From positions 1 through 10,403 of the forward strand of contig DQAA01000060.1 of assembly GCA_003523465.1 (NCBI GenBank): a stretch of 10,403 bases of DNA. Reading direction: 5' to 3'. The notes beneath the pieces were generated by a model. That model saw only the letters and a list, made by a program, of their open reading frames with translations, did no database searches and was not told the DNA's origin. This document shows positions 6,386 to 10,403 of this stretch, in pieces. Origin of the DNA: Pseudomonas sp. GTDB taxonomy: Bacteria > Pseudomonadota > Gammaproteobacteria > Pseudomonadales > Pseudomonadaceae. Numbering within the stretch: position 1 is the first letter of the stretch; each line of letters starts with the position of its first letter. Both the position numbers and the translations under genes were made by a program.

Positions 6386-6440
6386 TCCCACCGCCGATAA
6401 TTTGTCTTCTGCCTCTGCTACAACCTTCCCCAAAACCAGC

Positions 6441-6465
6441 AAAGCCCCGAAAACACAGGGCTTTT
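6441..6465 (+). terminator. Terminator-like hairpin before the flgF promoter
   Basis: AAAGCCC (6441-6447) and GGGCTTT (6458-6464) form a perfect 7-bp stem around a 10-base loop and end in four T residues (6462-6465). The short U-run makes it a modest terminator. It would end transcripts coming from flgE and the small gene, 17 bases before the sigma-54 promoter. Confidence 0.5.
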
Positions 6466-6482
6466 CGCGGATATTAAAAATC

Positions 6483-6498
6483 TGGTTCGAAAATTGCT
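6483..6498 (+). promoter_or_regulatory. Sigma-54 (RpoN) promoter of the flgF operon
   Basis: TGGTTCGAAAATTGCT has the invariant GG and GC with exactly 10 bases between, and a full TTGCT -12 block; the -24 block is TGGTTC rather than TGGCAC. Transcription should start near 6509, giving a leader of about 49 bases. In P. aeruginosa flgF through flgL is a separate RpoN- and FleR-dependent operon, which agrees with a promoter here. Confidence 0.82.
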
Positions 6499-6557
6499 TT
6501 CATCGCTCGACAGCAGCGGTGAACGGCAAGTGTTCGCCAGCGCAGCGGAGGATGACT

Positions 6558-7298
6558 GTGGACAAGATGCTTTACGTGGCCATGACCGGCGCCAGCCAGA
6601 ACGCGCTGGCGCAGAAGGCCCATGCCAACAACCTGGCGAACATTTCCACCAGCGGTTTCCAGCGCGACCTCGAGCAGGCGCGTTCGATGCCGGTGTTCGG
6701 TGACAGCTTTCCGGCGCGGGCCTATGCCATGACCGAGCGTCCGGCCACCGACTTCACCCCCGGTGCGCTGCAGGAAACCGGTCGCGACCTCGACGTCGCC
6801 GTCGGCGGCGACGGTTTCATTGCCGTGCAGGCCCCGGACGGCAGCGAAGCCTACGTGCGCACCGCCAGCCTGAACATTGACGCCCTCGGTGTCCTGCGTG
6901 CCGGCAACGGCATGCCGGTGATGGGCAATGGCGGTCCGATCGCCGTGCCGCCGGAGCAGAAGGTCGAAGTCGGCCAGGACGGCACCATCAGCATCCGTGC
7001 CATGGGCGAGGGCCCGCGGGTGATGGCCGAGGTCGACCGCATCAAGCTGGTCAATCCCGACCTGAAGAACATGACCAAGGGCCTCGACGGCCTGATCCAC
7101 ACCAAGAGCGGCCAGCCCGCCGACGCCGATGCCAATGTGCAGGTGGTGTCCGGCTTCCTGGAGGCCAGCAACGTCAACGCGGTTGAAGAAATGACCTCGG
7201 TACTGGCGCTGGCGCGGCAGTTCGAGTTGCACGTGAAGATGATGACCACGGCCAAGGAAGGCGACGAAGCCATGGCTCGGGTTTTGCAAATCAGCTAA
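6558..7298 (+). CDS. flgF: Flagellar basal-body rod protein FlgF
   Basis: FlgF is a proximal rod subunit exported through the flagellar type III apparatus. From the GTG at 6558 it has 246 residues, the usual length in this genus. The N-terminal motif is NNLANISTSGF at residues 24-34. The middle has DLDVAVGGDGFIAVQ, and the C-terminal helix region starts FLEASNVNAVEEM, about residue 200. GTG is preferred because GGAGG at 6547-6551 ends 6 bases before it and the protein then begins MDKMLYVAMTG. The nearby ATG at 6552 abuts GGAGG directly with no spacer. It is the first gene of the second operon. Confidence 0.95.
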   Translation: MDKMLYVAMTGASQNALAQKAHANNLANISTSGFQRDLEQARSMPVFGDSFPARAYAMTERPATDFTPGALQETGRDLDVAVGGDGFIAVQAPDGSEAYVRTASLNIDALGVLRAGNGMPVMGNGGPIAVPPEQKVEVGQDGTISIRAMGEGPRVMAEVDRIKLVNPDLKNMTKGLDGLIHTKSGQPADADANVQVVSGFLEASNVNAVEEMTSVLALARQFELHVKMMTTAKEGDEAMARVLQIS

Positions 7299-7343
7299 TT
7301 ACACAGGCGTAGCGCCGTAAATCAGGCGTACGAGGAGAACTGC

Positions 7344-8129
7344 ATGCTTCCGGCTCTTTGGGTCAGTAAAACCGGTCTGTCCGCCCAGGACACCAACCTG
7401 ACCGTCATTTCCAACAACCTGGCCAACGTCTCGACCACCGGCTTCAAGCGTGATCGCGCCGAATTCCAGGACCTGCTCTACCAGGTCAAGCGCCAGCCCG
7501 GCGCCCAGTCGACCCAGGACAGCGAACTGCCGTCGGGTCTGCAAGTGGGTACCGGTGTGCGCATTGTGGGCACCCAGAAAAACTTCATGACCGGCAGCTT
7601 GCAGACCACCGAGAACCCGCTGGACCTCGCGGTCAACGGCCGTGGTTTCTTCCAGGTCCTGCAGCCGGACGGCACCGTCTCCTACACCCGTGACGGTACC
7701 TTCCACCTGAACTCCGACGGCCAGATCGTCACCGCCAACGGCTTCGCCCTGGAGCCGGCCATCGTCGTGCCGCCAGACGCGCAGACCTTCACCGTGGGCC
7801 AGGACGGCACCGTATCGATCACCACTGCCGGCAACCCGGCGGCGCAGATCATCGGCAACATCCAGACCGCCGACTTCATCAACCCGGCCGGCCTGCAGGC
7901 CCAGGGCGGCAACCTGTTCCTCGAAACCGCCGCCAGCGGCGCGCCGCAGATCGGTACCCCGGGCCTGAACGGTTTCGGTACCACCATGCAGCAGACCCTG
8001 GAGAACTCCAACGTCAGCACCGTGGAAGAGCTGGTCAACATGATCACTACCCAGCGTGCCTACGAAATGAACTCCAAGGTCATCTCCACCGCCGACCAGA
8101 TGCTCTCGTACGTTACGCAGAACCTGTAA
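7344..8129 (+). CDS. flgG: Flagellar basal-body distal rod protein FlgG
   Basis: FlgG forms the distal rod, which passes through the P and L rings and carries the hook. The 261-residue product has the family length. It shows [20 protein letters not shown] from residue 23, the core [16 protein letters not shown] and the C-terminal [25 protein letters not shown] at 7332-7337 lies 6 bases before the ATG. The 45-base gap after flgF has an 8-base direct repeat, CAGGCGTA (7304-7311 and 7323-7330), with a small GGCG/CGCC hairpin at the first copy, and no promoter that I can see. Confidence 0.98.
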   Translation: MLPALWVSKTGLSAQDTNLTVISNNLANVSTTGFKRDRAEFQDLLYQVKRQPGAQSTQDSELPSGLQVGTGVRIVGTQKNFMTGSLQTTENPLDLAVNGRGFFQVLQPDGTVSYTRDGTFHLNSDGQIVTANGFALEPAIVVPPDAQTFTVGQDGTVSITTAGNPAAQIIGNIQTADFINPAGLQAQGGNLFLETAASGAPQIGTPGLNGFGTTMQQTLENSNVSTVEELVNMITTQRAYEMNSKVISTADQMLSYVTQNL

Positions 8130-8181
8130 CCGCGTAGCCAAGGTCATTTCGCTTCAATCGTTACACCGTGAGGTCAGAGTC

Positions 8182-8877
8182 ATGAGCCGTTTGTTGTCCG
8201 TGGTCGCCCTGGGGGGGGTGGTGTTGCTGGCTGGTTGCGTCGCGCCGACGCCCAAGCCCAACGATCCGTATTACGCGCCAGTGTTGCCGCGTACGCCCCT
8301 GCCGGCGGCCGCCAACAACGGTTCGATCTACCAGGCCGGGTTCGAGCAGAACATGTATGGCGACCGCAAGGCGTTCCGGGTCGGTGACATCATCACCATC
8401 ACCCTCAACGAGCGGACCCAGGCGAGCAAGAACGCCAACTCGCAGATCGACAAGGACAGCAATGCCAACATCGGCCTGACCTCGCTGTTCGGTTCCAGCC
8501 TGACCACCAACAACCCGATCGGTAGCAACGACCTCAGCCTGAGTGCCGGCTACAGCGGCGAGCGCGGGACCAAGGGCGATGCCAAGTCGGCGCAGAGCAA
8601 CACCCTGACCGGTTCGATCACCGTCACCGTGGCCGACGTGCTGCCCAACGGCATCATCGCCGTGCGCGGCGAGAAGTGGATGACCCTGAACACCGGTGAT
8701 GAACTGGTACGGATTGCCGGCCTGGTCCGCGCCGATGACATCAGCACCGACAACACCGTGTCCTCGACCCGTGTCGCGGATGCCCGCATCACCTATTCCG
8801 GTACCGGGGCCTTTGCCGATGCCAGCCAGCCCGGCTGGTTCGACCGCTTCTTCCTCAGTCCGCTTTTCCCGTTCTAG
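8182..8877 (+). CDS. flgH: Flagellar L-ring lipoprotein FlgH
   Basis: FlgH builds the L ring, the outer-membrane bushing around the rod. The 231-residue precursor has a lipoprotein signal peptide with lipobox LAGC (residues 16-19), so Cys19 should be lipidated after cleavage by signal peptidase II. The conserved body includes [20 protein letters not shown], then [20 protein letters not shown] and a C-terminal segment ending in [13 protein letters not shown] at 8170-8173 lies 8 bases before the ATG. An unbroken run of eight G residues (8211-8218) codes for part of the signal peptide (Leu-Gly-Gly-Val); a slip of one base there would stop translation at 8385 or 8477. Confidence 0.98.
   Translation: MSRLLSVVALGGVVLLAGCVAPTPKPNDPYYAPVLPRTPLPAAANNGSIYQAGFEQNMYGDRKAFRVGDIITITLNERTQASKNANSQIDKDSNANIGLTSLFGSSLTTNNPIGSNDLSLSAGYSGERGTKGDAKSAQSNTLTGSITVTVADVLPNGIIAVRGEKWMTLNTGDELVRIAGLVRADDISTDNTVSSTRVADARITYSGTGAFADASQPGWFDRFFLSPLFPF
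8211..8218 (+). repeat. G8 homopolymer tract in the flgH signal peptide
   Basis: Eight consecutive G residues span codons 10-13 of flgH. Insertion of one G leads to TGA at 8385-8387; loss of one leads to TGA at 8477-8479. Both give a product without the L-ring domain. Runs of this length can be slippage hotspots, and they are also frequent places of sequencing error. Confidence 0.9.
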
Positions 8878-8889
8878 GTTCGGGTGACC

Positions 8890-9999
8890 ATGCTCAAGTT
8901 CAAGCAGATCGTTGCCGCGACCCTTCTCATGGCTGCGGCGTTCAGCGCCCAGGCCGAGCGCCTGAAGGACATCGCCAGCATTTCCGGCGTGCGCTCCAAC
9001 CAGTTGATCGGCTACGGCCTGGTAGTGGGGCTGAACGGTACGGGTGACCAGACCACCCAGACCCCGTTCACCCTGCAGACCTTCAACAACATGCTCTCGC
9101 AGTTCGGCATCAAGGTGCCGCCAGGCTCGGGCAACGTGCAGCTGAAAAACGTCGCCGCGGTCTCGGTGCACGCCGACCTGCCGGCGTTCGCCAAGCCAGG
9201 CCAGGTGGTGGATATCACCGTATCGTCCATCGGTAACTCGAAGAGCCTGCGCGGCGGCAGCCTGTTGATGACCCCGCTCAAGGGTATCGACGGCAACGTC
9301 TATGCCATTGCCCAGGGCAACCTGGTGGTGGGCGGCTTCGATGCCGAGGGTCGCGACGGCTCGAAGATCACCGTCAACGTTCCGTCGGCCGGCCGGATTC
9401 CCGGCGGTGCCTCGGTGGAGCGTGCCGTGCCGAGCGGGTTCAACCAGGGCAACAGCCTGACCCTCAACCTCAACCGCCCGGACTTCACCACCGCCAAGCG
9501 CATCGTCGACAAGGTCAACGAACTGCTCGGCCCGGGTGTGGCACAGGCAGTGGACGGTGGTTCGGTGCGGGTCACCGCGCCCCTCGATCCGGGCCAGCGC
9601 GTCGACTACCTGTCGATCCTGGAAAACCTCGAGATCGATCCGGGCCAGGCGGTGGCCAAGGTCATCATCAACTCCCGTACCGGCACCATCGTCATTGGCC
9701 AGAACGTCAAGGTGTCGCCGGCGGCAGTGACCCACGGCAGCCTGACCGTGACCATTACCGAAGACCCGATCGTCAGCCAGCCGGGCGCCTTCTCCGGCGG
9801 CCAGACCGCAGTGGTCCCGCGTTCCCGGGTCAATGCCGAGCAGGAAGCCAAGCCGATGTTCAAGTTCGGCCCGGGCACCACGCTTGACGAAATCGTCCGT
9901 GCCGTCAACCAGGTGGGCGCTGCGCCCAGCGACCTGATGGCGATCCTCGAAGCCCTGAAGCAGGCCGGCGCGTTGCAAGCCGACCTGATCGTGATCTGA
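8890..9999 (+). CDS. flgI: Flagellar P-ring protein FlgI
   Basis: FlgI forms the periplasmic P ring around the distal rod, in or near the peptidoglycan. From the ATG at 8890 it has 369 residues. A Sec signal peptide covers residues 1-22 and ends SAQA before ERLKD. The mature protein starts with the strongly conserved [21 protein letters not shown] and ends with [21 protein letters not shown], as P-ring proteins do. An in-frame GTG at 8884 would add two residues. The only Shine-Dalgarno match is a weak AGG at 8876-8878, so the choice of start is open. The gene begins 12 bases after the flgH stop and is presumably co-transcribed. Confidence 0.97.
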   Translation: MLKFKQIVAATLLMAAAFSAQAERLKDIASISGVRSNQLIGYGLVVGLNGTGDQTTQTPFTLQTFNNMLSQFGIKVPPGSGNVQLKNVAAVSVHADLPAFAKPGQVVDITVSSIGNSKSLRGGSLLMTPLKGIDGNVYAIAQGNLVVGGFDAEGRDGSKITVNVPSAGRIPGGASVERAVPSGFNQGNSLTLNLNRPDFTTAKRIVDKVNELLGPGVAQAVDGGSVRVTAPLDPGQRVDYLSILENLEIDPGQAVAKVIINSRTGTIVIGQNVKVSPAAVTHGSLTVTITEDPIVSQPGAFSGGQTAVVPRSRVNAEQEAKPMFKFGPGTTLDEIVRAVNQVGAAPSDLMAILEALKQAGALQADLIVI

Positions 10000-10011
10000 G
10001 GACCGGCGCCC

Positions 10012-10403
10012 ATGGACCTGCCCAAAAGCACGACCTTCAGCACCGCCGACAGCGGCGCCTACACCGACCTCAATCGCCTCAGCTCGCTGAAGGTCGGTGA
10101 CCGCGACAGCGAAGGCAACCTGCGCAAGGTGGCCCAGGAATTCGAGTCGTTGTTCCTTAACGAAATGCTCAAGTCGGTGCGTTCGGCCACCGACGTGCTG
10201 GCCAAGGACAACCCGCTCAATACCGAGACCACCAAGCAATACCAGTCGATGTACGACCAGCAGCTGGCGGTCAGCCTGTCACGCGAGGGTGGCGGCATCG
10301 GCCTGCAGGACGTGCTGATGCGTCAGTTGTCCAAGCAGAAATCCAGCACCGCCAATACCAGCCCGTTCCCCCGGGTCGACACCGAACAGAAAGCGCTGTG
10401 GGC
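10012..10403 (+). CDS. flgJ: Flagellar rod assembly protein / muramidase FlgJ, 3' end outside the window
   Basis: FlgJ caps the growing rod and, through a C-terminal glucosaminidase domain, opens the peptidoglycan for it. Only the first 130 codons are in the window. They contain the rod-binding domain, about residues 39-106: KVAQEFESLFLNEMLKSVR, then QYQSMYDQQLAVSLS and GGIGLQDVLMRQL. After it a Ser/Thr/Pro-rich linker begins (SSTANTSPFPR). The hydrolase domain expected in Pseudomonas FlgJ would lie further right and cannot be checked. GAGGA at 9998-10002, overlapping the flgI stop, lies 9 bases before the ATG. Confidence 0.95.
   Translation, partial: MDLPKSTTFSTADSGAYTDLNRLSSLKVGDRDSEGNLRKVAQEFESLFLNEMLKSVRSATDVLAKDNPLNTETTKQYQSMYDQQLAVSLSREGGGIGLQDVLMRQLSKQKSSTANTSPFPRVDTEQKALW

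Noticed and set aside
6393..6400. GCCGATAA, the -10 sequence of sigma-28 (FliA) promoters
   Set aside because: The -35 position with the usual spacing reads GCAGTCCG, not TAAA-like. The sigma-54 promoter downstream is complete and fits the known regulation of flgF.
6369..6557. Upstream in-frame extension of flgF by 63 codons
   Set aside because: It spans the hairpin and the sigma-54 promoter, and the FlgF family begins at MDK. A good ribosome binding site supports GTG at 6558.
8161..10239. Open frame of 692 codons on the minus strand, opposite flgH, flgI and flgJ
   Set aside because: It runs across three genes that are clear by homology. It has no ribosome binding site or recognisable domain, and its length follows from GC-rich codon use.

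Overview
The window is a stretch of Pseudomonas-type chromosome, most like the fluorescens/putida side of the genus. The evidence is the high GC content, the gene order flgB-C-D-E then flgF-G-H-I-J, the sigma-54 (-24/-12) promoters in front of flgB and flgF, and short palindromic REP-like sequences of the 'GTGGGAGC...GGCTTGCC' kind. Species cannot be fixed from the sequence alone.

Left part (about 1-2744): one minus-strand gene for a classical (type Va) autotransporter. It has a signal peptide, a passenger with repeated 'V-x-N-x-G-x-I' strand motifs and a C-terminal 12-strand-type barrel ending in Phe. A strong hairpin terminator follows it, and the window edge beyond carries a piece of a REP-like element. 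No flagellar function is evident for it.

Divergent spacer (2745-3078): no gene. It holds a cluster of TGCCGY hexamers, a perfect inverted repeat TTGCCG-N4-CGGCAA, a plus-strand terminator with no plus-strand gene before it in this window, a textbook sigma-54 promoter (3014-3029) and a small palindrome over the flgB ribosome binding site.

Middle (3079-6030): flgB, flgC, flgD and flgE, closely spaced with good ribosome binding sites. They encode two proximal rod proteins, the hook cap and the hook protein. A hairpin follows flgE.

flgE-flgF gap (6031-6557): a short gene for a 60-residue exported protein with two cysteines, a REP-like element, a second TTGCCG-N5-CGGCAA inverted repeat, a terminator-like hairpin and a second sigma-54 promoter (6483-6498).

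Right part (6558-10403): flgF, flgG, flgH, flgI and the start of flgJ, which runs off the window. They encode rod, L-ring and P-ring proteins and the rod-assembly muramidase. The two promoters match the known Pseudomonas arrangement, where flgBCDE and flgF onward are separate sigma-54/FleR-dependent hook-basal-body operons.

The most useful non-routine observations are the shared inverted repeat upstream of both sigma-54 promoters (candidate activator site), the G8 tract inside the flgH signal peptide, the autotransporter gene next to flgB with a leftover-looking terminator, and the small exported protein between the two operons. No wholly new system was found.
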